DNA from: Methanoculleus frigidifontis | GTDB lineage: Archaea > Halobacteriota > Methanomicrobia > Methanomicrobiales > Methanoculleaceae | Direction: 5' to 3' | Assembly: GCF_030464345.1 (NCBI RefSeq) | Contig: NZ_VCYH01000004.1 | Span: forward strand, 62,001 to 126,000 | Length of the DNA stretch: 64,000 bases | In this document: in pieces, positions 25,320 to 33,817 of the stretch | How positions within the stretch are numbered: the stretch's first letter is position 1 | Layout: every line of letters starts with the position of its first letter | Made by a program: the position numbers and the translations under genes | The notes under the pieces: model-generated | The model's input: only the letters and a program-made list of their open reading frames with translations | Databases searched by the model: none | What the model was told of the DNA's origin: nothing

Positions 25320-25793
25320 TCAGCAGTCCCGCTCCCTGAGGAGAACGGGCCCGTCCCGGCTTCTCGGGTCAGCGAGGCCGATGAGATCCGGATTCACCCC
25401 GGGGCCGTATTTTGTATAGTCGACGAGGCTCGGGGCGTTCTTCATGAACCTGCCGGTCTGGAGCTGGTACGGGAACGCCGTGAAGAATCCGTCGCAGAGC
25501 TCGCGAAGCGCATCAACGACGGATGCATTCTCCATCTCTATGACGACGTTTGCTACCTGCACCCGAAGGGCGAGATCGGTATCTCCGATGCGGATGCTTT
25601 GCCGGTTGGTATTGGGGTTCGGAGAACCCCGTGCCGGACCGTACGGGACGGTCGCGGGCAGCCCGGGCCCGTTGACCATGATCCGCCGGATTCCGGGAAT
25701 CGCGGCGATAGCGGTCAGCAGGCGCTCCGAGGTCTCCGGTTTGAGCATCCTGAGCGGAACTATTCTGCACTGGGGAAATGTGGCGTCTGTCAT
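25320..25793 (-). CDS. mcrD: Methyl-coenzyme M reductase operon protein D
   Basis: A 157-residue accessory protein. RIVPLRMLKPETSERLL, VNGPGLPATVPYGPARG and the FPYQLQTGRFMKNAPSLVDY segment are characteristic. McrD is not part of the purified active enzyme; studies of the family suggest it assists delivery of F430 or assembly of apo-Mcr. It lies between mcrB and mcrG in the standard order, 18 bases after mcrB. The C-terminal RDGPVLLRERDC is poorly conserved. Confidence 0.95.
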   Translation of the reverse strand: MTDATFPQCRIVPLRMLKPETSERLLTAIAAIPGIRRIMVNGPGLPATVPYGPARGSPNPNTNRQSIRIGDTDLALRVQVANVVIEMENASVVDALRELCDGFFTAFPYQLQTGRFMKNAPSLVDYTKYGPGVNPDLIGLADPRSRDGPVLLRERDC

Positions 25794-25811
25794 CCGAATC
25801 TGTGTATTCGT

Positions 25812-27116
25812 TCAGGCTCCGTTGGCGATCTGGTGGATCGGCTTGTTGAACACATCGATCTGACCGTAGGTCTCTCCCATGATCTTGGATGTGCTCTCGG
25901 GCGAGAACATCTGGGTTCCTGCGTCGAGGGATGCAGCCGCAACCACACACGGGATAGCGACGCCGTTGGCGTGCCGGGTTACGACGTGGTTTCCATTGAA
26001 GACACCGGGACCGCCGCCACCGTAGATCGAGTGGCTGAAGAACGAGAATCCGACAGCCGTACCCATCACGCGACCGAAGTCGCAGCTGGGGAGGCCGGTC
26101 TCGTGCTCGAGCAGGTCGTTGAAGTACAGCAGCGTCGCGGAGACCGCCTGGGCGAACCGTCCGGCACCGCAGTTGACGACCGTTGCCGCCATGGTTCCGG
26201 CTGCAGCGTAGGCGTTCCAGAGCATGGGGTCCTTGGTGTCGTAGAACTGGAAGTAGCCGCCCTTCTTGCCGGGGGCGATGACCTTGTCCTCGATGGCGCG
26301 CTCGACAACGCTCTGGACGACGGTACCGATGGTTCCGGTCTGGCCGTTCTCCTTGACGAGGTCGTAGACCATGTTATTGGCGTTCAGACCCTGGTAGGCG
26401 TAGCTTAAGAGGAGGTTGCGCTCGAACGGACCGATGCCCATACCCATCTCGAACTCACCGGCCATCTCCAGGGTGGATGCGAGTGCCGCACCCTGCAGGG
26501 CGTTCCTGCCGGTCATCATGACGTAGTGGTTGACCGGGACGTTGCGGAGTGCGTATCCGATACCCTCGTTGTTCTGGGGGATGGTCAGAACCGAGGTGAC
26601 GAGTGCACCGTTCATGTCCTGCGTGTGCGGGTAGCCGCCCCAGCAGGCCGCCTTGACCGTCGACGCGTTGAACATGTCGATGTCGAACTGGTCGACGAGG
26701 GCGTAGGTGGTCGCGGATGCGACTGCGGTGATCGCTGCATCGTAGGTTGCCGCGTTCACCAGACGCTTGGTCGGAACCGAGACGAGGAGCAGCTTGCCGC
26801 CGTTGAACTCGAGAATCTCGGTGTCGTCGCCCTCTTCGACCTGGACCATCTCCTTGATCTTGGCAACGATTGCGTCCTTGTTCTCCATGATCGCAAGGTC
26901 AAGCTCCCTGCCCTTGATCTTTCCTTTTCCGAGCTTGCCTGCCTTGAGGGCCTGCTCGATACCACCAAGATTGACGTTGATCGTCCTCTTGGTCAGGTCG
27001 ATGATTTTGCTGGTAGCCGGGTTGACCAGCGGGCTAATCCTGTCGAGGGAAACACCGCTCTTCAGCAGTTTCCCATCATCAGAATAGAGATCGATTGTTT
27101 CTGAATATTTCGCCAT
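25812..27116 (-). CDS. mcrB: Methyl-coenzyme M reductase beta subunit
   Basis: A 434-residue subunit contributing to the coenzyme B channel and the F430 pocket. KYSETIDLYSDDGKLLKSGV at the N-terminus, GYALRNVPVNHYVMMTGRNA, and near the C-terminus GFSFFSHSIYGGGGPGVFNG and HVVTRHANGVAIPCVVAAAS are all diagnostic. It is first in the operon, and ATG 27116 follows GGGAAATAGGATGAGCT. It is preceded by an unusually long AT-rich leader. Confidence 0.98.
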   Translation of the reverse strand: MAKYSETIDLYSDDGKLLKSGVSLDRISPLVNPATSKIIDLTKRTINVNLGGIEQALKAGKLGKGKIKGRELDLAIMENKDAIVAKIKEMVQVEEGDDTEILEFNGGKLLLVSVPTKRLVNAATYDAAITAVASATTYALVDQFDIDMFNASTVKAACWGGYPHTQDMNGALVTSVLTIPQNNEGIGYALRNVPVNHYVMMTGRNALQGAALASTLEMAGEFEMGMGIGPFERNLLLSYAYQGLNANNMVYDLVKENGQTGTIGTVVQSVVERAIEDKVIAPGKKGGYFQFYDTKDPMLWNAYAAAGTMAATVVNCGAGRFAQAVSATLLYFNDLLEHETGLPSCDFGRVMGTAVGFSFFSHSIYGGGGPGVFNGNHVVTRHANGVAIPCVVAAASLDAGTQMFSPESTSKIMGETYGQIDVFNKPIHQIANGA

Positions 27117-27545
27117 ATTAGCTCATCCTATTTCCCTTTGTTCAATGCATTCCGTTCACTAGAGAGTTCCAGGCATGTTTATGCCGGTAATCTCTGAAAG
27201 CCGCTACTGCAAGCCCCAAAAGGGACTATAACTGTAACAAAAGCCGAATTAATAAAGGTTACTAAATTGTAGCCAGAAAGAGACATAAAAGTAGCATAAA
27301 ATAATAAAATTACTAAATATATTATACTCAGAATAATAATTATATCCAACTATTCCCTTCCTTTCTTGAATTAATTAGATATAAAGATTATTACATCGCA
27401 TCGTTTTCTGCAGAAAGTCACACCCAGTACAATAGTAAAAAGTAATATCCAAGCGATATATGGTGTCAAGAAGTGCTACAGAAACGGGGAGAAGGTTTGA
27501 TCTCCGATGTGCTCTACAACATTAGAACCAAGGATATTTAAACGT
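27117..27545 (-). promoter_or_regulatory. AT-rich mcr operon promoter and leader
   Basis: About 430 bases of strikingly AT-rich sequence inside a GC-rich chromosome. On the minus strand, TATA-like elements occur at 27313-27327 (GTATAATATATTTAG) and about 27377-27388 (TTTATATCTAA), giving leaders of about 170 or 240 bases. Repeated TTAGTAA motifs (near 27258-27266 and 27309-27317) lie in the interval. The strong promoter and long leader fit a very highly expressed operon with possible leader control. Confidence 0.6.
27532..27542 (+). promoter_or_regulatory. TATA-like element facing RNase III
   Basis: GATATTTAAAC on the plus strand at the boundary between the AT-rich mcr leader and GC-rich sequence is a candidate promoter for the RNase III / DUF362 / HIT genes. 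Bases 27545-27770 show no convincing gene. Confidence 0.35.
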
Positions 27546-27770
27546 TGCCGAAAATTAGCCCGAAAAGGGGCCTGATAACCCCTAACCCCCCTGAGCGCGC
27601 CCGATTGTGTTCACGGCAGGAAGGCGCCCCACCCCCGATCGCAGGGGCACGGCGAGAGGAAGGCACCGACGGGAGCGCATTCCCGGCACCGGAGGATGCG
27701 ACAGACGAATGGAGACGACTTTTATCTGACTGCAGGAGATACCTGTCAGTATACTCCGGGTTCTCCATCC

Positions 27771-28550
27771 ATGAAGCTTCCTCCCATCTGCCCACGATTC
27801 AGGCTTCCCGGGATGCGGCGGCGGCCGCCGGCACCCGCACCGACGGGAGCGGAGCGGGCGGACCGGCTTCGCCGTCTCCTCGCGGCACTGCCATTTCTGG
27901 TCACCGATATCGACGATGCAGCGCTCGCCCGCTACGATCAGGCACTGACGCATGCGTCCTGCACAAGCAGCACCCGGTACCCGGCCACGGTCGCACGGGA
28001 TAACGAACGGCTGGAGTTTCTCGGCAACTACGTCCTCGACTTCGTCGTCGCCGAATACCTCTACACGCAGTATCACCTCCCTCCCGGCGAGATGAATAAA
28101 CGGCTCCAGGTGACCCGGAACGACAACCTTGCCGATATCGTCCTGCGCCGGAATCTCGGGATCGACGAAGCGATCCGGCGGCGGCAGACGCTGACGGACG
28201 CAATCATCGCCGACGCCTTCGAGGCGCTCTTCGGGGCGATCTACCTCGACCGCGGGATGGAGACGGTGCAAAGAATCATTCTCGCGATCTTTGCGGAGGA
28301 GATCGAGCGGTTCGACACGACCCAGAACTTCAAAGGCAGGCTCCAGGAGGCGGCGGCAGAACGGGGGCTCGGGAAGGTCGAGTACGAGTACCGGCAGGAC
28401 GGCCCGGACAACGCACCGACCTGGGAGGCCCGCGTCCTGATCGCCGGGCAGCCGCGGGGCTCCGGAACCGACAGCACCAAACAGGGTGCGGCAATGCTGG
28501 CAGCAGAGGAGACGCTCAGACTGCTGGGGGGGAAGGAGCATGCCGGCTGA
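27771..28550 (+). CDS. rnc: Ribonuclease III-family protein with Asn at a metal-ligand position
   Basis: A 259-residue protein with an RNase III domain (about 45-180) and a C-terminal double-stranded RNA-binding domain (about 188-255: FKGRLQEAAAERG to GTDSTKQGAAMLAAEETL). The signature reads NERLEFLGNYVLDF instead of ERLEFLGDS, so the Asp equivalent to E. coli Asp45 is Asn (residue 86, codon AAC 28026-28028). GEMNKRL and ADAFEALFGA, with the second Asp and Glu ligands, are intact. Cleavage of double-stranded RNA may be weak or need another geometry. Start ATG 27771 (MKLPPICPRF) is provisional; 27696 and 27813 are alternatives. The gene overlaps the next one by 11 bases. Confidence 0.88.
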   Translation: MKLPPICPRFRLPGMRRRPPAPAPTGAERADRLRRLLAALPFLVTDIDDAALARYDQALTHASCTSSTRYPATVARDNERLEFLGNYVLDFVVAEYLYTQYHLPPGEMNKRLQVTRNDNLADIVLRRNLGIDEAIRRRQTLTDAIIADAFEALFGAIYLDRGMETVQRIILAIFAEEIERFDTTQNFKGRLQEAAAERGLGKVEYEYRQDGPDNAPTWEARVLIAGQPRGSGTDSTKQGAAMLAAEETLRLLGGKEHAG

Positions 28551-29712
28551 CAGACGCTCCGTCTCGGTCGTCCGGTGCGGCGACTACCGCCGCGAGAGTG
28601 TAGACGCCGCAGTGCGCCAGGCGGTCGACCTCATCGGAGGCATCGGCGCCTTCGTCTCTCCCGGCGAGACCGTCCTCGTCAAGCCGAATATGCTGCAGGG
28701 GGCGGCACCGGGGCGGTGCGTCGCCACCCACCCCGAGGTCGTCTTCGCGGTGGCGAAGCTCCTTGCCGCCCACGGCTGCCGGGTGGTGATCGCCGACAGC
28801 CCGGGCGCCGGCATCGTCTACTCCGAGGGCAATCTCCGCCGGGCGTACGCGGCATGCGGGTATGCCGCGGTGGCGGACGAGCTCGGCGTCGACCTGAACC
28901 TCGATACCGATGCGCGGGACGTCCCGTTCCCGGAGGGAGAGGTGATGAAGCGCTTCTCGATCATCGCGCCGGCACTCGAGGCCGACGCCGTTGTCGTCGT
29001 CTCCAAGGCAAAGACGCACACGTGGACGCGGATGAGCGGGGCGGCAAAGAACCTCTTCGGCCTGATCCCGGGATTTGAGAAACCTGCGTTCCACTTCCGG
29101 TTCCAGGACGAGGCGGATTTCGGGCGGATGCTCGTCGACCTCAACGAACTGATCCGGCCGCGACTCCAGGTCATGGACGCCGTCATCGGCATGGAGGGCG
29201 ACGGCCCGCAGTCGGGAGCGCCCCGACAGATCGGCGCCATCCTTGCAGGCGGCAGCGCGACTGCGGTCGACGTGGTGCTCGCCCGCCTCATCGGCTACGA
29301 ACCGATGGAGATAGGAACGATCCGGGCCGCCGCGGAACGCGGGCTCGTTGACCCGGCCGCAGTCGCGACGGTGGGCATATCGCCGGAGGAGATCGCGGTG
29401 CCGGACTTCAAAAAGCCCTCCACCTACATCCGGGGTGGGGAGGGGATCTGGCGGCGGGCACGCCAGGCCGTCGTCCGGCGGTTCGGCAGGGCATACGCCC
29501 TCTCGCCCCGGGTCGTCCCGGAGTCGTGCATCGGCTGCGGGAAATGCGAACGGATCTGTCCCGTGCATGCTGTGCGTATGCAGAACGGCAGAGCGGTCAT
29601 TAATCGTGCGGACTGCATCCGCTGCTACTGCTGCCACGAGATGTGCACCGAGGGTGCGATCCGGCTCGAGCGGAGCAGGCTCGGGCGACTCCTCGCCGGA
29701 CTGCTCGGCTGA
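28540..29712 (+). CDS. DUF362 iron-sulfur protein with C-terminal ferredoxin domain
   Basis: A 390-residue protein. Residues 1-300 are a DUF362 domain (VLVKPNMLQGAAPGRCVATH, KAKTHTWTRMSGAAKNLFG, the usual core). Residues about 318-375 hold two [4Fe-4S] motifs (CIGCGKCERICP and CIRCYCCHEMCTE). DUF362-ferredoxin proteins are widespread in methanogens and are presumed to act in electron transfer or iron-sulfur handling; no reaction is established. Start ATG 28540 follows GGAAGGAGC and overlaps the RNase III gene by 11 bases, so the two are probably translated together. Confidence 0.88.
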   Translation: MPADRRSVSVVRCGDYRRESVDAAVRQAVDLIGGIGAFVSPGETVLVKPNMLQGAAPGRCVATHPEVVFAVAKLLAAHGCRVVIADSPGAGIVYSEGNLRRAYAACGYAAVADELGVDLNLDTDARDVPFPEGEVMKRFSIIAPALEADAVVVVSKAKTHTWTRMSGAAKNLFGLIPGFEKPAFHFRFQDEADFGRMLVDLNELIRPRLQVMDAVIGMEGDGPQSGAPRQIGAILAGGSATAVDVVLARLIGYEPMEIGTIRAAAERGLVDPAAVATVGISPEEIAVPDFKKPSTYIRGGEGIWRRARQAVVRRFGRAYALSPRVVPESCIGCGKCERICPVHAVRMQNGRAVINRADCIRCYCCHEMCTEGAIRLERSRLGRLLAGLLG

Positions 29713-29749
29713 CGAAAAGACTTATCGGGTCGGCATGGGAGGGAGGAAC

Positions 29750-30121
29750 ATGGCATGCCCTTTCTGCAACCCCGACCCCGACGTGATCGTGGTGAAGAGC
29801 GATCTCGCCTATGCCCGCTACGACATCCAGCCGGTCAGTCCCGGACACCTGCTCCTCATTCCCTTCCGGCACGTGGCCAGCGCCTTTGATCTGACCGATG
29901 CGGAACGGCTGGCGCTCGCGCGGCTCGCCGGGGACGCCCGGGCGATCGTCGACCACGACCACCACCCGGACGGTTACAACATCGGCGTCAACATCGGCGA
30001 GGCCGCCGGTCAGGCGATCATGCACGCCCACGTCCACTTCATTCCGCGCTACCGGGGCGATGCCCCGCATCCCGGCGGCGTCACGCACGTGAAGGCAGCC
30101 GGCCGGGGCGGGGAGGGGTAG
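29750..30121 (+). CDS. HIT-family nucleotide hydrolase/transferase
   Basis: A 123-residue soluble histidine-triad protein. The C-terminal motif MHAHVHFIPRY gives the H-x-H-x-H active site that attacks the alpha-phosphate of nucleotides. The N-terminal CPFCNPDPD (Cys pair) and PVSPGHLLLIPFRHVASAFD are standard. Likely substrates are adenosine phosphoramidates or dinucleoside polyphosphates. Start ATG 29750 sits five bases after GGAGG. It lies 37 bases after the DUF362 gene and may share its transcript. Confidence 0.9.
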   Translation: MACPFCNPDPDVIVVKSDLAYARYDIQPVSPGHLLLIPFRHVASAFDLTDAERLALARLAGDARAIVDHDHHPDGYNIGVNIGEAAGQAIMHAHVHFIPRYRGDAPHPGGVTHVKAAGRGGEG

Positions 30122-30146
30122 CGCCGCAGGCATATGTCAGTTTAGA

Positions 30147-30162
30147 ATGATTAATTATGTAG
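30147..30162 (+). promoter_or_regulatory. TATA-like element of the ech operon
   Basis: TGATTAATTATGTAGG lies about 35-48 bases before the echA GTG start, between GC-rich genes, and matches an archaeal TATA context. Confidence 0.55.
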
Positions 30163-30194
30163 GTTCGGCAAAGTTACTCGTTTGAGGGACTTTC

Positions 30195-32096
30195 GTGGAG
30201 ACGCTGCTATTCCTGATACTCTTTCCCGCTCTTGTTGCGGGTGCCATACTGGTTGCAAAACAGAAACAACTCCGCTTCGCACTGGTCACCGTCGCGGCCA
30301 TCATCATCGGCGCGGCGTCGGTCTGGCTGCTCGCCTCCTACGGGCTGGCGGGGACGGTATACTTCCCCTTCCCGTCCGAGCCGACGAGCCAGATCATGGT
30401 GGCCATCGAGATCGGTCTTGCAGCCTATATCGCGTACTTAGGCTTTCGGTTCCGGAACTATCTTGCTATCACCCTGATCGCGGTGCAGACCGTCCTGATA
30501 GCCGCCTTCGAGCTCCTGTACGCAGAAAACGTCCACACGGCCAATAATTTCTTTATCGACCAGTTCTCGATCATCATGGCGCTGATCATCGGGATCATCG
30601 GCAGCCTCATCGCTGTTTACGCCCTCCGCTACATGGAGGAGTACCACACCGCCCACCCGGAGGTGCGGAACCGGCAGCGGACGTTCTTCTTCATCATCTT
30701 CGTCTTCCTCGCCGCCATGTTCGGCCTGGTCTTTTCCAATAACCTCCAGTGGATCTTCTTTTTCTGGGAGATCACCACCATCAGTTCCTTCCTGCTGATC
30801 GGGTACGCGGAGACGGACGAAGCGACGCGGAACGCCTTTCTGGCACTCGTCATGAACCTGCTCGGCGGGATCGCGTTCGCGGCAGCCCTGATCTACCTGG
30901 CCGCGACCGACCCGGCCGGCCGCATCCTCGAGCTCGACCAGCTCCTCGCGTCGGGAGAGGCGATCGCCCTCCTGCCGGCCGTCCTGATAGGGTTTGCCGG
31001 GATCACCAAGGCGGCGCTGATGCCCTTCTCCACCTGGCTGCTCGGGGCGATGGTGGCGCCGACACCGGTCTCCGCCCTGCTCCATTCGAGCACGATGGTC
31101 AAGGCAGGGGTCTACATCCTGGTGCGATTCGCCCCGGTCTACGCGGGCACGCTCGCCGGGATGTCGATCGGCCTCGTCGGCGCGGTCACCTTCCTCGTCG
31201 CCTCTGCGATCGCGGTCTCGCAGAGCAACGCCAAGTCGGTTCTCGCCTACTCGACCGTCGCAAACCTCGGGCTCATCGCCGCCTGCGCCGGCGTCGGAAC
31301 ACCCATGCTCGAATGGGCGGCGATCCTGCTGATCATCTTCCATGCCATCTCCAAGTCCCTGCTCTTCCTCTCAGTCGGCACCGTCGAGCACCGGATCCAC
31401 AGCAGGGATATCGAGGATATGGAGGGGCTGATCGTCAGGATGCCCAAAGTCGCGGTGATGATGTTCATCGGGATCGCCGGGATGTTCCTCGCCCCCTTCG
31501 GGATGCTGATCTCCAAGTGGGCGGCGATCGAGGGATTCGTGCAGGCGCCCTACGGCCTCGTCTTCGTCGCCATCCTCGCCTACGGCGGTGCGGTCACAGT
31601 CTTCTTCTGGGCGAAGTGGATGGGCAAACTCGTCGCGGTCACCCGCTACCGCACACGGGTCGAGGACAGTTTCCGGAAAGAGCGGTGGGCTCCCCTCTAT
31701 ACGCTCACCGGGCTCGTCGTCGCGACCGTGCTCCTCTTCCCGGTCATCTCGTCGTACCTGATTGAACCCTACGTCACCGCCATCTACGGGACAACGGCAC
31801 GCCTCTCGCAGGCAAACATCGCCATCATGATGCTGATGCTCGCCCTCCTCCTGATCCTGCCGGTCTCGTTCCTGCTCTTCCGGCGGAGCGCCAAACGTCT
31901 CCCGCCCTATATGAGCGGGAGGACGACGACGGCGGATATGCAGTTCGTGGGTTCGATGGGCATAGCCAAAGAGATGACGACGCGGAACTACTACCTGACC
32001 GAGTACTTCGGTGAAAAGCGGCTCCTGCTGCCGGGCTCGGTGATCTGTGCCGGCCTGATCCTGGTATCCTGGCTGCTCGCGGGGGTGGCGGCATGA
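30195..32096 (+). CDS. echA: Ech-type energy-converting hydrogenase subunit A
   Basis: A 633-residue integral membrane subunit related to NuoL/MrpA, predicted to translocate H+ or Na+ while the complex exchanges electrons between H2 and ferredoxin. About 16 membrane helices are seen, with the antiporter core MPFSTWLLGAMVAPTPVSAL followed by LLHSSTMVKAGVYILVR, containing the conserved Lys and His. The GTG start 30195 follows TGAGGGA. It is first of six genes in the order A-B-C-D-E-F; its stop overlaps the echB start (ATGA). Confidence 0.95.
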   Translation: METLLFLILFPALVAGAILVAKQKQLRFALVTVAAIIIGAASVWLLASYGLAGTVYFPFPSEPTSQIMVAIEIGLAAYIAYLGFRFRNYLAITLIAVQTVLIAAFELLYAENVHTANNFFIDQFSIIMALIIGIIGSLIAVYALRYMEEYHTAHPEVRNRQRTFFFIIFVFLAAMFGLVFSNNLQWIFFFWEITTISSFLLIGYAETDEATRNAFLALVMNLLGGIAFAAALIYLAATDPAGRILELDQLLASGEAIALLPAVLIGFAGITKAALMPFSTWLLGAMVAPTPVSALLHSSTMVKAGVYILVRFAPVYAGTLAGMSIGLVGAVTFLVASAIAVSQSNAKSVLAYSTVANLGLIAACAGVGTPMLEWAAILLIIFHAISKSLLFLSVGTVEHRIHSRDIEDMEGLIVRMPKVAVMMFIGIAGMFLAPFGMLISKWAAIEGFVQAPYGLVFVAILAYGGAVTVFFWAKWMGKLVAVTRYRTRVEDSFRKERWAPLYTLTGLVVATVLLFPVISSYLIEPYVTAIYGTTARLSQANIAIMMLMLALLLILPVSFLLFRRSAKRLPPYMSGRTTTADMQFVGSMGIAKEMTTRNYYLTEYFGEKRLLLPGSVICAGLILVSWLLAGVAA

Positions 32097-32953
32097 ACGG
32101 AATTCTCGGTGCGCTGCTCTTCATCATCCTCGCGCCCTTCCTCGGCGGCCTCATCGCCGGAGCCGACCGCATCCTCACCGCCCGGATGCAGGGCCGGGTC
32201 GGGCCGCCGCTGCTGCAGCCCTTCTACGATGTCGGCAAGCTCTTCGAGAAGGAGAACGTCGTGGTCACCACGGCGCAGAACTTCTATATCCTGGCGTACC
32301 TCGCCTTCATCATCGTATCGGGAGCGCTCTTCTTCGCGGGAGGCGACCTGCTGCTGATCATCTTTGCCTTCACGCTCGCCCACGTCTTCCTGGTGCTCGG
32401 CGCTTACGCGGTGCACTCGCCCTACAGCCATATCGGGGCGGAGCGCGAGCTGATCCAGATCATGGCCTACGAACCGATGATCATCCTCTCCGCAGTCGGG
32501 CTCTACCTGGTCTCCGGGAGTTTCTACGTCGGCGATATCATCGCCTCGACGGTTCCGGCCATCCTCTACCTCCCGGGCGTCTTCCTCGGGTTCCTGACCA
32601 TCCTGACGATCAAACTCCGCAAGTCGCCCTTCGACATCTCGACGTCGCACCACGCCCACCAGGAGATCGTCAAGGGGATCACCACCGAGTTCTCCGGCGC
32701 CACCCTCGGCCAGGTCGAGATCGCCCACTGGTACGAGAACGTCTTCCTTCTCGGGTTCGTCTATCTCTTCTTCGCCTTCAACCCGATCCTCGGGGTGGTC
32801 GCGGTCATCGTCACCTACGTCGCGGAGATATTCATCGACAACACGACCGCACGGCTCCGATGGCAGGCAGCGCTTCAGAGCGGGTGGGGAGTCGCAGCGA
32901 TCCTCGGACTTTTCAACCTGGCGGTCGTAGTTTATATCATAGGAGGAGTGTGA
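32093..32953 (+). CDS. echB: Ech-type hydrogenase subunit B
   Basis: A 286-residue NuoH-like membrane subunit that anchors the hydrogenase module and probably forms part of the ion path. Features are ADRILTARMQGRVGPPLLQP at the first cytoplasmic loop, FDISTSHHAHQEIVKGITTE, and about eight membrane segments. ATG 32093 overlaps the echA stop by 4 bases. The stop TGA 32951-32953 is followed by echC after 5 bases. Confidence 0.95.
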   Translation: MNGILGALLFIILAPFLGGLIAGADRILTARMQGRVGPPLLQPFYDVGKLFEKENVVVTTAQNFYILAYLAFIIVSGALFFAGGDLLLIIFAFTLAHVFLVLGAYAVHSPYSHIGAERELIQIMAYEPMIILSAVGLYLVSGSFYVGDIIASTVPAILYLPGVFLGFLTILTIKLRKSPFDISTSHHAHQEIVKGITTEFSGATLGQVEIAHWYENVFLLGFVYLFFAFNPILGVVAVIVTYVAEIFIDNTTARLRWQAALQSGWGVAAILGLFNLAVVVYIIGGV

Positions 32954-32958
32954 CGGCG

Positions 32959-33435
32959 ATGGCATTTCTGAAGCGATCACCCTGGCTGCTGCACTACGAC
33001 GCATCGAGCTGCAACGGGTGCGACATCGAAGTGCTGGCCTGCTTAACGCCGCTCTACGACGTGGAGCGGTTCGGCATCATCAACACCGGAAACCCGAAAC
33101 ACGCCGACATCCTCGTGATCACCGGCGGGATCAACGAGCTGAACCGGGACGTCGTCGAAAACATCTACGAGCAGATGCCCGAACCGAAGGTGGTGGTGGC
33201 CGTCGGGGTCTGCGCAGCCTCCGGCGGGGTCTTCCGGGAGTGCTACAACATCGTCGGCGGGGTCGATAAGGTTATACCGGTGGATGTCTATGTCCCGGGG
33301 TGTGCCGCGCGCCCTGAGTCGATCATCGACGGGATCGTCACCGCGCTCGGTATCCTCGAGGAGAAGCGAAGCCGGATGGCGAACCTGACGGCGGAGAAGG
33401 AAGTTGCACGGAGAGAAGCGGAGGCAGGGAGCTAA
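32959..33435 (+). CDS. echC: Ech-type hydrogenase small subunit
   Basis: A 158-residue NuoB-like small subunit holding the proximal [4Fe-4S] cluster. Cluster ligands are in SSCNGCDIEVLACLT, GVCAASGGVF and VPGCAARPE. ATG 32959 follows AGGAGGAGTGTGACGGCG. A charged C-terminal tail (EKEVARREAEAGS) is lineage specific. It is adjacent to echD, 4 bases downstream. Confidence 0.94.
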   Translation: MAFLKRSPWLLHYDASSCNGCDIEVLACLTPLYDVERFGIINTGNPKHADILVITGGINELNRDVVENIYEQMPEPKVVVAVGVCAASGGVFRECYNIVGGVDKVIPVDVYVPGCAARPESIIDGIVTALGILEEKRSRMANLTAEKEVARREAEAGS

Positions 33436-33439
33436 AGAC

Positions 33440-33817
33440 ATGACAGCAAAAGAGCAGACGATTATAGAGATACCGGTCACCGACCTTCTGGAGCGGACCC
33501 GGAAGCTGCACGGCGACGGCTACCGGCTCGTCCAGATCGGGTGCACCGGTCTCGCGGAGTCGTACGAAATCAACTACTCGTTCGACAAGGAGTACCGGTT
33601 CCAGAACCTCCGTATCACCGTCGCACCGGGAGAGGAGGTTCCGAGCATCTCCGGGATCTACTGGGGAGCGTTCGTGTACGAGAACGAGATGCACGACCTC
33701 TTCGGCATCCCGGTGACCGGCATGAACATCGACTTCCAGGGCGCGATGATCCGGACAGGAGAGAAGCATCCGTTCAGCGTCACCCGCAAGGGGGAGGGCC
33801 CATGCCGGAACGCATAG
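33440..33817 (+). CDS. echD: Ech-type hydrogenase subunit D
   Basis: A 125-residue NuoC-like soluble subunit. The diagnostic ending is SISGIYWGAFVYENEMHDLFGIPVT, matching NuoC/EchD E-R-E-x-x-D-x-F-G. It contacts the large subunit in the complex. ATG 33440 is preferred over the earlier in-frame ATG at 33404, which lies inside echC. It overlaps echE by 16 bases. Confidence 0.92.
   Translation: MTAKEQTIIEIPVTDLLERTRKLHGDGYRLVQIGCTGLAESYEINYSFDKEYRFQNLRITVAPGEEVPSISGIYWGAFVYENEMHDLFGIPVTGMNIDFQGAMIRTGEKHPFSVTRKGEGPCRNA

Noticed and set aside
27545-28003. A frame overlapping the 5' part of RNase III
   Set aside because: It overlaps the real frame with an Arg/Ser-rich composition and has no homology; it is a shadow.
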